The notes under the pieces: generated by a model
Told to the model about the DNA's origin: nothing
What the model saw: only the letters and a program-made list of their open reading frames with translations
Database searches by the model: none
Assembly (NCBI GenBank): GCA_944739405.2
Contig: OX123205.2
Coordinates: 39,018,475 to 39,082,474 of the forward strand
Origin: Euclidia mi
Taxonomy: Eukaryota; Arthropoda; Insecta; Lepidoptera; Erebidae
Reading direction: 5' to 3'
Length of the DNA: 64,000 nt
Shown: in pieces, positions 58,001 through 60,304 of the stretch
How positions within the stretch are numbered: position 1 is the first letter of the stretch
Layout of the letters: each line of letters starts with the position of its first letter
Program-made: the position numbers and the translations under genes

Positions 58001-59828
58001 TTATGGCAATAGAGAATTTACATATAAATAAATAAATTTTTACATACATAAAATTGTATTAATTACAGATGGCCGCAGACCCTGAACTGAAAAAGAAGCT
58101 GTTATCTGGTAGAAGAGTAGAACTAGCTGAAGAATTAAGTGAGTATTTATGTTTTGTTAGAAACTACTAACCGTGTGGTGACGGATTAAGAATACGGATT
58201 GTCACCACCCCATATCATCCCATGGGTGTCGTAAGAGCCGACAGAGGGAGCATATTATGCAGAGAACAGCACTGTAGGAGAAGGAAAACTTGATACAAAC
58301 CCCATACCAACCCGTTTGGTCAGCGTGATATAGTAGGCCAATTCCTCCTTTCTAAAGAAAGGCCTAGTCCAGCAGTGGACTGTTAAAGGCTGGTGATGAT
58401 GATGATGATGATGATGATGAAAAACTATTATTGATGTTACATCCACATCACAGTTACTTTTCTTGAACAACATTCAAGCAACATGCTATAATGAAACACT
58501 CGAGGTAACTTCATAGATTGTTGCTAATAATAGTTATTGAATGTTGGCGTGGTTTAAATGTGGCCCAACAAAAGTAACTGCGGTTTGGGTGCACTCACAG
58601 TCTACTCCTTTGTAAAAATAATGGCAGGGACTACCGTGCTCCGAAATCTATAACTATATAGTAACCGGTAGATGGCAATAGGCTCGGCCTCTATTACATT
58701 GGGACCTAAACATAACTGGCGAAATGTGGGTGTGTATAGATCGGTTCACGAAAGTTGACCACAAATGGCGTGTGTCGCGCATATGTACATTCGTGCACCA
58801 ATGGCGTGGCTCCATTCTTGACGCATTTAGGGAATGCGTCAAGAACGGAGCCACGCCATTGGCACTCCACCCGCGCCTCACCCCGCACAAACACGGGGAC
58901 CTAAAAAATTATTTCTGCGCAGTGGTCATCTTTCATGAACCGACCTATAATACCTATTACAATAATAAAAGGCATGAAGTTATGTTATGTTATATAGTTA
59001 ACCCTATGGGGCAACAAGCAACGCCATAGCTGTTGCAGATTATACAGGGCGTCACAAGACCCATCACCAAGCCGAAGTCTACTCGTTGTGGACATCATGC
59101 CAAGTCATACTAACCAAATATAATGCCTGGGAAACGAAATTTTTCCTACGTTTTCACATTTTTAAACCGCAATTAAAAGCACGCGCGTGCATTGCTCGAG
59201 ATACCTACTTATACACGGGGTCATAGGGCATCTAAAGAACATATTGGCGGGGTAAATGCATCGATTTTGTCCCTGAATAGAAAAATGCCCAACTAACTTT
59301 GAGCCTCAATATCTCCTGAACCAATAATTTCCCAGGTATGGTGCCGAAGTAAAAAATGTTCATAGTAATTGGTACAACATAGGATTTCGGTTTTCGTTAA
59401 GGGTCTTTTTACACCCTGTATCAATCACCAAAATCGTAATATTAATTGGGATATAATATATACGATCAAATTATGGACAAATATTTTATAGTCACAATGA
59501 AAATTATACAGGCAAACTATAAGTCTGATTTTATACAATTGGGTTCTATAAACATCGGGAGGAAACCTATATGTCTGAGAGTTCCCTATAATGTTCTCGA
59601 AAGACATGTGAAGTCTGCCAACCCGCACTTGGCCAGCGTGGTGTACTATGGCCTTACGCTTCTCATAGTGAGAAGAGGTCCGTGCCCAGCAGTGGGACAG
59701 TTTATACAGGACTGATGATGCTGAAACTAAAAATATCATTAATGTATTTTCTCTCTTTCCCAGAGCGAGTACGACAAGTCCAAGAAAAACTGGAAGAATT
59801 TATAGAGGCGCTTAACAAAGAGAAATAG
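24979..59828 (+). CDS. Opa1: OPA1, dynamin-like GTPase of the mitochondrial inner membrane (complete gene, 21 coding exons plus one cassette exon)
   Basis: Large GTPase that fuses mitochondrial inner membranes and shapes cristae. Exon joins give 2820 nt: 939 residues plus TAG, close to the roughly 960 of animal OPA1. Coding exons: 24979-25007, 28753-28975, 30046-30181, 31228-31341, 33618-33704, 35442-35593, 37085-37266, 37756-37866, 41497-41626, 42099-42197, 42797-42928, 45563-45708, 46677-46838, 49682-49875, 52618-52832, 54789-54930, 55891-56104, 56654-56735, 57637-57771, 58069-58138, 59764-59828, plus optional 50630-50734. Seen in the protein: basic Arg-rich N-terminus (1-60), short Gly-rich membrane segment (about 66-80), coiled coil (about 197-240), P-loop GDQSAGKTS (279-287, Lys285), G2 Thr307, DLPG (382-385), TKVD (451-454), G5 near TGR (487-489), then stalk, paddle and C-terminal helix. 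Every internal intron is GT-AG and phases agree throughout, which argues for a functional gene. The coordinates span introns. Confidence 0.97.
26652..26840 (+). repeat. CTAGCTGACCCAGC-family LINE tail (empty-site paralogue)
   Basis: CTAGCTGACCCAGCAAACTT, CTCTCCGTAAGAACC, GAAATCGGTTCAGCAGCTCT, TTAGCAACACATTCAGCA. A reverse copy interrupted by the TTA MITE covers about 5515-5696 plus 6072-6104. Confidence 0.8.
26898..27132 (+). repeat. (ATC)n-headed repeat, AACAGTCCACTGCTGGACTA family
   Basis: CATCATCATCATCAGC then GTCCACTGCTGGACTAGGCC, AGGAGGAATTGGCCTACTAT, CGCTGGCCAAACGGGTTGGT, TTCTTAATCCGTCACCACAC. Copies: 4203-4440 (+), 27327-27568 (+), 58166-58420 (-). Two copies lie only 200 bp apart here. 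Confidence 0.85.
27327..27568 (+). repeat. (ATC)n-headed repeat, second tandem-oriented copy
   Basis: Very similar to 26898-27132; separate insertion rather than duplication, because the intervening flanks differ. Confidence 0.85.
27573..27620. repeat. Perfect 22-bp palindrome with AAAA loop
   Basis: ATACTATTCGCCTCATGTAC(TA), AAAA, then the exact complement (27599-27620). Confidence 0.95.
27679..27960 (-). mobile_element. ~280-bp MITE, GAGCATAGATATTTACATAG family
   Basis: Imperfect 40-bp inverted ends (CATAGATATTTACATAGAGG / TACAGATTTACATAGAAGCG complement) around GACAGCTGTCTCTACGAGAG and GCGCCGCCAACGGCGCC blocks. Copies: 34371-34447 plus 35118-35370 (-, interrupted), 42385-42633 (+), 51098-51361 (+), 53741-54034 (-), 61318-61614 (+). 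Open frames inside are by-products. Confidence 0.85.
28425..28690 (-). pseudogene. Decayed RTE-clade LINE C-terminal fragment
   Basis: Same P-x-R-W-T-D-D-L-V-K-I-A-G signature as 36757-37041 but with a stop soon after; ends in the TGATGATGATAACG-like tail. It lies about 60 nt upstream of Opa1 exon 2. Confidence 0.7.
28753..28975 (+). CDS. Opa1: Opa1 coding exon 2 (presequence and inner-membrane anchor)
   Basis: Residues 10-84. It is Arg/Lys-rich and poor in acidic residues, then has the OPA1 hallmark around K-I-R-Y-L-I-L-G-G-A-V-G-G-G-M (66-80), the short Gly-rich transmembrane segment that anchors the long form. The acceptor follows the pyrimidine-rich TGATCTTCTTCCAG. The donor is a weak GTTATT at 28976, kept because it joins exon 3 in phase 0. 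The upstream side abuts an RTE-type LINE fragment (about 28425-28690). Confidence 0.93.
29824..30023 (-). repeat. CTAGAGGACGC-family repeat abutting Opa1 exon 3
   Basis: Reverse copy ending 22 nt before the exon 3 acceptor, so it lies where the branch point and pyrimidine tract normally are. Confidence 0.85.
30046..30181 (+). CDS. Opa1: Opa1 coding exon 3 (intermembrane-space linker)
   Basis: Residues 85-129, starting K-Y-A-E-W-K-D-G-L-P-D-M. This corresponds to the animal OPA1 segment with W-K-D-x-x-P-D just after the membrane anchor. Acceptor TTACATTACAG, donor GTAAGA at 30182, phase 0 in and 1 out. A roughly 200-bp dispersed repeat ends at 30023, only about 20 nt before the acceptor AG. 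Confidence 0.95.
30491..31227 (+). repeat. Tandem array of degenerate copies of the Opa1 exon-4 acceptor region
   Basis: Five units share GCAAGCTATC, AGTAGCTGTATGG, GTCTGACAGTC, CACGTAG|ATCCCCGTCTCC and GTTTAATAGTATTACC. The fifth is the real exon 4. Decoy AGs end at about 30555 (A), 30824 (B), 30967 (C) and 31083 (D). Copies A, B and D keep roughly 15-45 nt like the start of exon 4 (D-P-R-L in all three) and then hit an in-frame TAA in GTTTAATAG. C is more diverged. Unit spacing is about 120-270 bp. None has a matching donor. Confidence 0.85.
31228..31341 (+). CDS. Opa1: Opa1 coding exon 4 (variable linker, symmetric phase 1-1)
   Basis: Residues 130-167: D-P-R-L-R-D-A-G-L-A-R-A-A-E-F-R-Q-W followed by an Ala-rich stretch. 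It is 114 nt with phase 1 at both ends, so it could be skipped without a frameshift. Acceptor CTGCACGTAG, donor GTGAGT at 31342. It is strikingly GC-rich compared with its introns. Four degenerate copies of its acceptor and first codons lie upstream (30491-31120) and a minisatellite follows about 140 nt downstream. It sits in the region where animal OPA1 is alternatively spliced. The exact start is inferred from phase. Confidence 0.85.
31480..32335 (+). repeat. Roughly 54-bp minisatellite in Opa1 intron 4
   Basis: About 16 tandem units of the form CCTATTCCTTCTCCCTCAT, (g)cactcctcctatttaagt, cccggagacccatcc. The left part is heterogeneous; the right part (31975-32280) is nearly homogeneous. 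Some units vary by 3-bp steps. An 18-residue-periodic open frame (31452-31847) results from the period being divisible by three and is not taken as a gene. The array runs into a dispersed repeat (32330-32450) that contains a single related segment. Confidence 0.9.
32330..32450 (-). repeat. Dispersed lepidopteran-type repeat (GGCGGCAAACGAGCAGACGG family)
   Basis: Shares AAGGCGGCAACGCACTT, a GGTGTTGC motif and TCACCATCAGGCGATCC with copies at about 1095-1290 (+), 3870-4045 (+) and 55690-55860 (-); a short piece is at 33055. It looks like a small non-autonomous retroelement or LINE tail, type not determined. Confidence 0.7.
33618..33704 (+). CDS. Opa1: Opa1 coding exon 5 (variable linker, possible processing region, symmetric phase 1-1)
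   Basis: Residues 168-196, Pro/Asn/Lys-rich (E-E-P-Q-K-L-V-N-N-L-Q-S-K-P-P-P-T-P). It is 87 nt, phase 1 in and out. Acceptor ATGTATCGGCAG is weak in pyrimidines; donor GTGAGT at 33705. Its place between membrane anchor and coiled coil matches the stretch cut by OMA1/YME1L in vertebrate OPA1, but no cleavage motif can be claimed from sequence. Skippable in frame. Confidence 0.85.
33775..33945 (-). repeat. tRNA-derived SINE, reverse
   Basis: GGCAATCGAACCCGGCACCC (box B complement), CTCCGTGCTGCTGCTGAGAA and GGTCCAGTGGATAGC-like A-box complement. Begins about 70 nt after Opa1 exon 5. Confidence 0.75.
34448..35117. mobile_element. 670-bp hAT-type MITE nested in another MITE
   Basis: Ends TAGCGATGGGCGATGACGAG and CTCGACATCGCGCATCGCTA, flanked by perfect 8-bp duplications GTGTATTG (34440-34447, 35118-35125), diagnostic of hAT. 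It interrupts a GAGCATAGA-family MITE. Subterminal CGATTGTTTCG repeats; a perfect CACAATATATTGTAC palindrome at about 34839-34871. No transposase. Confidence 0.9.
35442..35593 (+). CDS. Opa1: Opa1 coding exon 6 (coiled coil)
   Basis: Residues 197-247. Heptad-rich helix L-Q-E-E-V-L-S-L-Q-A-R-Y-Q-R-E-L followed by L-E-Q-E-N-R-E-L-R, matching the OPA1 coiled coil before the GTPase domain. The ATG at 35450-region frames is internal only; the exon starts upstream at the acceptor TGTCTTTTTAG. Donor GTAACG at 35594, phase 0 out. Confidence 0.96.
35865..36380 (-). mobile_element. Second copy of the GGGTTCCGTA family (reverse)
   Basis: Contains AACGGGACCC, CTGTCTGTCTGTC, AGAAAGCTGAAATTTTCACA and, at its right end, TACGGAACCCTTCGTGCGCG and CGAGTCCGACTCGCACTTGC. 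Lies in Opa1 intron 6. Confidence 0.65.
36757..37041 (-). pseudogene. Open C-terminal fragment of an RTE-clade LINE protein
   Basis: Minus-strand frame open for 94 codons to TGA at 36757: A-G-H-I-A-R-R-T-D-D-R-W, R-W-T-D-D-L-V, then E-A-Y-V-Q-Q-W-T-S-F, the usual RTE ORF end, followed by an (ATG/ATC) tail. No stop inside, so a fairly recent 5'-truncated insertion. It lies between 43 and 330 nt upstream of Opa1 exon 7. Confidence 0.8.
37085..37266 (+). CDS. Opa1: Opa1 coding exon 7 (GTPase G1 and G2)
   Basis: Residues 248-307 plus two bases of 308. It carries the bundle-signalling helix (S-L-I-D-M-Y), the P-loop G-D-Q-S-A-G-K-T-S (279-287) and the G2 Thr307 just before the donor GTAGCA. Acceptor TTATCTTTTCCAG. 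An open RTE-type LINE C-terminal fragment on the other strand ends about 45 nt upstream. Confidence 0.98.
37331..37520 (-). repeat. Dispersed repeat shared with 62180-62370
   Basis: Reverse complement of 62180-62370 at moderate divergence: GAACAACTTCCCGCT, GAGCGAGAATCGCTCAGCAA, GACATCGTCGCTTCCAGTGC, AACAAGTC end. Type unknown. Confidence 0.7.
37756..37866 (+). CDS. Opa1: Opa1 coding exon 8 (GTPase domain)
   Basis: Residues 308-344, beginning R-A-P-V-K-V-T-L-S-E-G-P-Y-H-V-A, the OPA1 strand and loop after switch I. Acceptor TTTAATTTGCAG, donor GTGAGT at 37867, phase 2 in and out. Confidence 0.97.
38073..38280 (+). repeat. CTAGAGGATGCC-family repeat in Opa1 intron 8
   Basis: CTAGAGGATGCC start, CGGACCAGTAGTTCCTGAG core, TATATTAGTAC end. 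Immediately followed by a CTAGCTGACCCTGCGAACTC fragment of another LINE-tail family. Confidence 0.8.
38440..38790 (-). repeat. Two to three roughly 125-bp tandem units rich in CCGCCATCTTTG
   Basis: Repeated CCGCCATCTTTGATTTCC, AATCACGAAATAGAT and CATCCCTTAA, CAGACGATACCC blocks. On the minus strand they read AAAGATGGCGGAT and resemble the 43.6-44.6 kb satellite in the ATGGCGG motifs and the GGGTATC element, so the two may be distant relatives. Confidence 0.65.
38901..39655 (+). mobile_element. Degenerate hAT element, TAGAGATG ends
   Basis: TAGAGATGCGCCGAGTAAC left, GAGTACTCGGCCCATCTCT right. TTTCCGC sits on both flanks (7 bp, an eighth base unclear). Subterminal CCGAGTACTCGG-type repeats at both ends. 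Encloses a hAT transposase N-terminal remnant (39129-39432). Confidence 0.8.
39129..39432 (+). pseudogene. hAT transposase N-terminal remnant (BED zinc finger)
   Basis: Frame from ATG reads S-K-R-S-R-I-W-A-F-Y-D-E-I-V-E-D-K-A-K then K-C-N-F. After a frameshift a Cys and V-I-S-R-G-G follow, then a stop, then S-T-T-A-M-L-N-H-V-K-I-K-H: a BED finger (aromatics, C-x(n)-C, H-x4-H). The frame continues to TAA at 39430-39432. Broken by a frameshift and a stop; inactive. Confidence 0.75.
39969..41137 (+). mobile_element. 5'-truncated non-LTR retrotransposon inserted in a mariner-type MITE
   Basis: Flanked by an 11-bp target duplication CCAAGCCGAAG (39958-39968 and 41138-41148) that is part of the host MITE. 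It carries an open reverse transcriptase fragment and ends ATATAATTTGCATCACT with no poly(A). Lies in Opa1 intron 8, sense orientation. Confidence 0.88.
39981..41002 (+). pseudogene. Reverse transcriptase C-terminal part (CR1/Jockey-like LINE), open but truncated
   Basis: About 340 codons without a stop to TAA at 41000-41002. Motifs in order: A-L-D-W-V-R-S-Y-L, S-G-I-P-Q-G-S-I-L-G-P-L-L-F (RT motif 4), F-A-D-D-V-S-V-I (catalytic, Phe in place of Tyr), N-N-L-K-I-N-L-T-K-T, F-L-G-L-K-L-D, and Y-G-L-L-L-W-G-N-S near the thumb. The endonuclease and RT N-terminus are absent, as expected from 5' truncation. Clade assignment is approximate. Confidence 0.88.
41497..41626 (+). CDS. Opa1: Opa1 coding exon 9 (GTPase G3)
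   Basis: Residues 345-388, with V-K-G-P-G-L-H-R-M-V-L-V-D-L-P-G-V-I. Asp382-Leu-Pro-Gly385 is the G3 (DxxG) motif. Acceptor TTGTGTTCCCCAG, donor GTGAGT at 41627. The 3.6-kb intron before it carries a hAT fossil, a mariner MITE and a LINE. Confidence 0.98.
41829..42026 (-). repeat. tRNA-derived SINE next to Opa1 exon 10
   Basis: On the minus strand: GGTTGGCGTAGTGGTTAAAG (box A), GTGGGTTCGATTCCCACAC (box B), then a TCTGGGTGTTCATTGTGTCC body. Looks tRNA-like but lacks a closing acceptor stem and continues as SINE body. Confidence 0.82.
42099..42197 (+). CDS. Opa1: Opa1 coding exon 10 (GTPase domain)
   Basis: Residues 389-421, T-Q-T-V-D-M-A-S-D-T-R, ending N-P-N-A-I-I-L-C-I-Q, typical of OPA1 before G4. 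Acceptor GTAATTCCAG, donor GTATGT at 42198, phase 0 both ends. A minus-strand tRNA-like SINE lies within 80 nt upstream. Confidence 0.97.
42385..42633 (+). mobile_element. MITE, GAGCATAGATATTTACATAG family, Opa1 intron 10
   Basis: Collinear copy with GACAGCTGTCTCTACGAGAG and TATGTAAATCTGTATTCATT. Confidence 0.85.
42797..42928 (+). CDS. Opa1: Opa1 coding exon 11 (GTPase G4)
   Basis: Residues 422-465: D-G-S-V-D-A-E-R-S then the G4 motif T-K-V-D at 451-454. Acceptor TAATTTCCAG, donor GTGAGT at 42929. The intron that follows contains the nine-unit ~111-bp satellite. Confidence 0.98.
43325..43530 (+). repeat. RTE-like LINE tail split by the satellite
   Basis: CCTACTAATATTATAAATGT, GTTACTCTTTCACGCAAAAA, ACTGAACGGATTTGGATGAA, ATAACACATAGGCTAC. 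The matching end (GCGGGCGAAGCCGCGGGCGA, AGCTAGTATATTATA) is at 45510-45550, just before exon 12, so about 2 kb including the satellite lies between typical neighbours. Confidence 0.65.
43639..44650 (+). repeat. Satellite of about nine 110-115-bp units in Opa1 intron 11
   Basis: The landmark CTCACTATG recurs at 43639, 43754, 43864, 43974, 44085, 44196, 44311, 44421, 44532 and 44643. Each unit has CCAAGATGGCNGCCGCCAC, AAAATGGCNGATTAC, CAAATACCTCAATATGGGTA and GAAAGGGCTTGATTGGTAGA. The short AAGATGGC and AAAATGGC motifs resemble YY1/Pho cores. Minus-strand open frames here repeat with the array and are not genes. Confidence 0.92.
45563..45708 (+). CDS. Opa1: Opa1 coding exon 12 (end of GTPase domain)
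   Basis: Residues 466-513, I-L-E-G-K-L-F-P-M-K-A-L-G-Y-Y then V-V-T-G-R (485-489), the G5 region, then S-I-R-E-Y-E-E-R-F-F. Acceptor AATCATCCACAG lies only about 15 nt past the terminal sequence of an RTE-like tail. Donor GTGAGT at 45709, phase 2 out. Confidence 0.97.
45964..46343 (-). mobile_element. Full-length mariner-type MITE (380 bp) in Opa1 intron 12
   Basis: TACAGGGTGTAAAAAGACCC to GGGTCTTGTGACACCCTGTA. A partial copy in the opposite orientation starts about 10 bp later (46353). Confidence 0.85.
46353..46590 (+). mobile_element. Partial mariner-type MITE
   Basis: TACAGGTGTCACAAGACCCA start, truncated after TCAATATCTCCTGAA; a SINE tail follows. Confidence 0.8.
46677..46838 (+). CDS. 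Opa1: Opa1 coding exon 13 (hinge and stalk start)
   Basis: Residues 514-567: P-S-Q-V-T-T-R-N-L-S-L-A-V-A-D-C-F-W-R-M-V-R, then F-N-L-E-T-E-W-K-N. This is the highly conserved OPA1 middle region. Acceptor TTCCACTTCCAAG, donor GTATGT at 46839. A SINE tail fragment sits about 50 nt upstream. Confidence 0.96.
   Translation, partial: GRASNPIASDHPQPVISRGGLFLAHGASFRRTTSRRLQGHAVQPGDRVEEHLP
46860..47560 (+). repeat. tRNA-derived SINE interrupted by a solo LTR
   Basis: SINE head 46860-46998 (GGTTGACGCAGCGGGAGTGT, GGCTTCGATTCCCGC, GTCTGGGTGTTTCC) and tail from 47443 (ATATGTTTGTATTTATAAAA, CTTAGTTTGGGACTAGATGG, AATATTATTATTATATC). Same SINE class as 41829-42026. Confidence 0.82.
46999..47442 (-). mobile_element. 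444-bp solo LTR (Gypsy-like)
   Basis: Starts TGTTACGAGC and ends TTCGTTACA, giving TG...CA ends; 4-bp duplication ATAT on both sides (46995-46998, 47443-47446). On the minus strand a TATAAATA (near 47235) precedes an AATAAAG (near 47060), the order expected in an LTR. No internal region remains. It is a decayed retrotransposon promoter, not a viral gene. Confidence 0.82.
48252..48451 (-). repeat. CTAGAGGACGC-family repeat in Opa1 intron 13
   Basis: Reverse copy with CTGACTGACTGACAGACACG and TCCTTGGATATGCACTAAG. Confidence 0.85.
48625..48814. mobile_element. 190-bp hairpin MITE
   Basis: About 65-bp inverted arms (TTCCTGTCACGCTGATCGCA..., CGGTCCGCGCTGATG, CAATATGTATGAAGTA) with only a few mismatches, around a GCGCTGA-rich loop. 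Confidence 0.85.
49461..49507. repeat. About 20-bp hairpin near Opa1 exon 14
   Basis: TTGGAACAATTTTTTTCTCT / AGAGAAAAAATTGTTCCAA with one bulged T. Confidence 0.85.
49682..49875 (+). CDS. Opa1: Opa1 coding exon 14 (stalk)
   Basis: Residues 568-632, R-E-L-D-R-D-E-L-F, ending near G-N-I-Y-L-P-A-A. I chose the AG at 49680-49681 as acceptor because it keeps phase 2; the AG four bases later breaks the frame. Very GC-rich (runs of GCGCGC). Donor GTGAGT at 49876, phase 1 out, compatible with both exon 14b and exon 15. Confidence 0.96.
50630..50734 (+). CDS. Opa1: Putative Opa1 cassette exon 14b (35-residue proline-rich insert)
   Basis: A 105-nt open segment with a good acceptor (TCCTCTCCCATCAG) and donor (GTAAGA at 50735). 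It is phase 1 at both ends, so inclusion or skipping leaves exons 14 and 15 in frame. The peptide starts A-F-P-T-T-A-A-V-A-R-P-V-K-C and ends P-P-P-P-N-I-W-P-D-P-Y-D-F-D-N-S. Inclusion gives a 974-residue protein. The vertebrate OPA1 I recall joins these parts directly, so this looks like a lineage-specific optional insert in the stalk before the paddle. Whether it is constitutive or alternative cannot be told from DNA. Exon status is inferred from splice sites, frame and base composition. Confidence 0.72.
51098..51361 (+). mobile_element. MITE, GAGCATAGATATTTACATAG family, Opa1 intron 14
   Basis: Well-preserved copy with both terminal repeats. Confidence 0.85.
51559..52059. mobile_element. 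501-bp MITE packed with GTCGT/ACGAC motifs, Opa1 intron 14
   Basis: Ends AGGGCGCGTTCCCACT and AGTGGGAACGCGCCCT, TA on both sides. Interior has many ACGAC/GTCGT words and repeated AATGGGAACAGC segments. No coding frame. Confidence 0.85.
52168..52420 (+). repeat. TGTGTGGCCAACTCTG-family repeat in Opa1 intron 14
   Basis: Collinear with 9560-9800 at moderate divergence. Confidence 0.65.
52618..52832 (+). CDS. Opa1: Opa1 coding exon 15 (stalk)
   Basis: Residues 633-704, D-K-F-N-T-A-V-D-I-K-L-R-E-W-A-E-T-D-L-P, followed by a long acidic and basic helix. Matches the OPA1 F-N-T-x-V-D-I-K-L segment. Acceptor TTTAATTTCCAG, donor GTGAGT at 52833. If 14b is included the first codon changes from GAC to AAC (Asp to Asn). 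Confidence 0.97.
53312..53375. repeat. Imperfect hairpin
   Basis: ATGGTCGCAACA ... GCTAGTTTT, GAA, AAAACTAGC ... TGTTGCGACCAT with an internal loop. Confidence 0.8.
53467..53568 (+). pseudogene. C-terminal end of a LINE ORF with (TATG)n tail
   Basis: Short frame with E-E-A-R-E-V-C-K-D-R-S-K-W-R-S-I-V-S-A-Y ending K-K-A-stop, followed by TATGTATGTATGT. Relatives: 14370-14480, 19360-19475, 37525-37715 (-), 50340-50450. Confidence 0.7.
53741..54034 (-). mobile_element. MITE, GAGCATAGATATTTACATAG family, Opa1 intron 15
   Basis: Well-preserved reverse copy. Confidence 0.85.
54789..54930 (+). CDS. Opa1: Opa1 coding exon 16 (stalk to paddle)
   Basis: Residues 705-751, with L-Q-L-N-A-L-Q-D-R-C-V-S-S-R-Q-D-W-D-A-A-V-T. 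Corresponds to the OPA1 N-A-L-x-D-R helix. Acceptor TTGTATCGCAG, donor GTGAGT at 54931, phase 1 out. Confidence 0.96.
55077..55621. mobile_element. 545-bp MITE, GGCTGTGGTTCTACTGAGGC ends, Opa1 intron 16
   Basis: Left GGCTGTGGTTCTACTGAGGC, right GCCTCAGTGGAACCGCAGCC, TA flanks. The right part has three CTCCGCYTCAGTGGAAACAC, CTTCCTCTTTTCACAGCTCA units of about 50 bp. The several open frames here are by-products. Confidence 0.85.
55891..56104 (+). CDS. Opa1: Opa1 coding exon 17 (paddle)
   Basis: Residues 752-822. It contains R-W-L-Y-W-Q-S-A-T-E-E-Q, the Trp-rich membrane-facing paddle motif of OPA1, then R-N-E-L-E-R-L and V-R-D-N-L-R-R-R-G-I-E-V. Acceptor TTAATTTCCAG, donor GTTAGT at 56105. Confidence 0.97.
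56654..56735 (+). CDS. Opa1: Opa1 coding exon 18 (paddle end)
   Basis: Residues 823-850, N-F-L-L-R-A-Q-T-R-A-R-D-C-R-K-S-F-Y-L-Y. Matches the C-x-x-(G)-F-Y-Y-Y part of vertebrate OPA1, with one Cys where vertebrates have two. Acceptor TTGTTTTACAG, donor GTGAGT at 56736. A roughly 200-bp repeat starts 22 nt after the donor. Confidence 0.95.
56758..56960 (-). repeat. CTAGAGGACGC-family repeat just after Opa1 exon 18
   Basis: Reverse copy beginning 22 nt after the exon 18 donor. Confidence 0.85.
57637..57771 (+). CDS. Opa1: Opa1 coding exon 19 (stalk and effector helix)
   Basis: Residues 851-895, E-C-C-E-V-V-M-F-W-R-V-Q-Q-T-L, then N-A-L-R-Q-Q. Matches the OPA1 V-L-F-W-R-I-Q segment. Acceptor ACCTTTCCAG, donor GTACGT at 57772, phase 0 both ends. 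Confidence 0.97.
58069..58138 (+). CDS. Opa1: Opa1 coding exon 20 (C-terminal helix)
   Basis: Residues 896-918, K-K-K-L-L-S-G-R-R-V-E-L-A-E-E-L, equivalent to the L-L-T-G-K-R-V-Q-L-A-E-D-L segment of animal OPA1. Acceptor ATTAATTACAG, donor GTGAGT at 58139, phase 1 out. Confidence 0.95.
58166..58420 (-). repeat. (ATC)n-headed repeat in Opa1 intron 20
   Basis: Reverse copy ending in a GATGATGATGATGATG run. Confidence 0.85.
58736..58948. mobile_element. MITE with a nested 30-bp palindrome, Opa1 intron 20
   Basis: Ends ATAGATCGGTTCACGAAAGT and CTTTCATGAACCGACCTAT. The centre is CCAATGGCGTGGCTCC... (58798-58827), TAGGG, complement with one mismatch (58833-58862). Confidence 0.82.
59043..59420 (+). 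mobile_element. Full-length mariner-type MITE (~378 bp) in Opa1 intron 20
   Basis: TACAGGGCGTCACAAGACCC left and GGGTCTTTTTACACCCTGTA right; TA at both edges and CAGGGTGT-type ends as in Tc1/mariner. Copies: 45964-46343 (-, full), 46353-46590 (+, partial), 39722-39905 (-, partial), 39934-39968 plus 41138-41450 (+, split), 53045-53215 and 54165-54305 (partial). Confidence 0.85.
59764..59828 (+). CDS. Opa1: Opa1 coding exon 21 (C-terminus and stop)
   Basis: Residues 919-939 and TAG at 59826-59828: V-R-Q-V-Q-E-K-L-E-E-F-I-E-A-L-N-K-E-K-stop, the typical OPA1 C-terminus. Acceptor TCTCTTTCCCAG. Confidence 0.97.
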
Positions 59829-60300
59829 TCGTATAGACTTATGTATATTGTAGTTGTATGTTATGTATGTACGTATGAGTGTCGGACGCCGCCAGTGCAT
59901 ATGTGGGCCGCGTGTAAAGATACTGTGGTCATGGAAACATAGTCATATAACGATTTTTCACGTTAGTCAATTTTAGTATAAACTCAAGATTGCGGAAAAA
60001 GTTAGATACGGTATAGATTTTATTGCAAGTGAAACTAAAAAAGGTAATCTTTAGTAAACATATGCTTATTGCTTATACCTCTGATGGAATAATTATAATT
60101 CACTATAAACAAAAGTGATCTCACTTTTTTGTATTTATAATGCCGAATGAAACGTAGTCGGTGTGTAAAGGCCGGCCTCACACTGGGCGTCGACGCCGAG
60201 ATGTCGCTGTGTTGACGCTGACGCCCGGTGTGAGGCCGGCCTAACACTGATTCGTTTTTGGTTTTTCTTCACTCATAATAAACCACGACTTACACTTCTT
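59829..60300 (+). other. Probable Opa1 3' UTR
   Basis: AT-rich sequence after the stop with one clear AATAAA at 60277-60282, the best polyadenylation signal seen. It contains a GC-rich inverted repeat (60169-60242). The UTR end is inferred; no transcript data. Confidence 0.5.
60169..60242. repeat. GC-rich hairpin in the Opa1 3' UTR region
   Basis: Arms AGGCCGGCCTCACACTGGGC(GTC) and complement with one mismatch in 23, loop 28 nt with ACGCCGAGATGTCGCTG. Probably a small MITE. Confidence 0.85.
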
Positions 60301-60304
60301 GATA

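Noticed and set aside
58654..59029. Facing frames on both strands around 58.7-59.0 kb
   Set aside because: Their similarity to each other comes from the palindromic MITE they cross.
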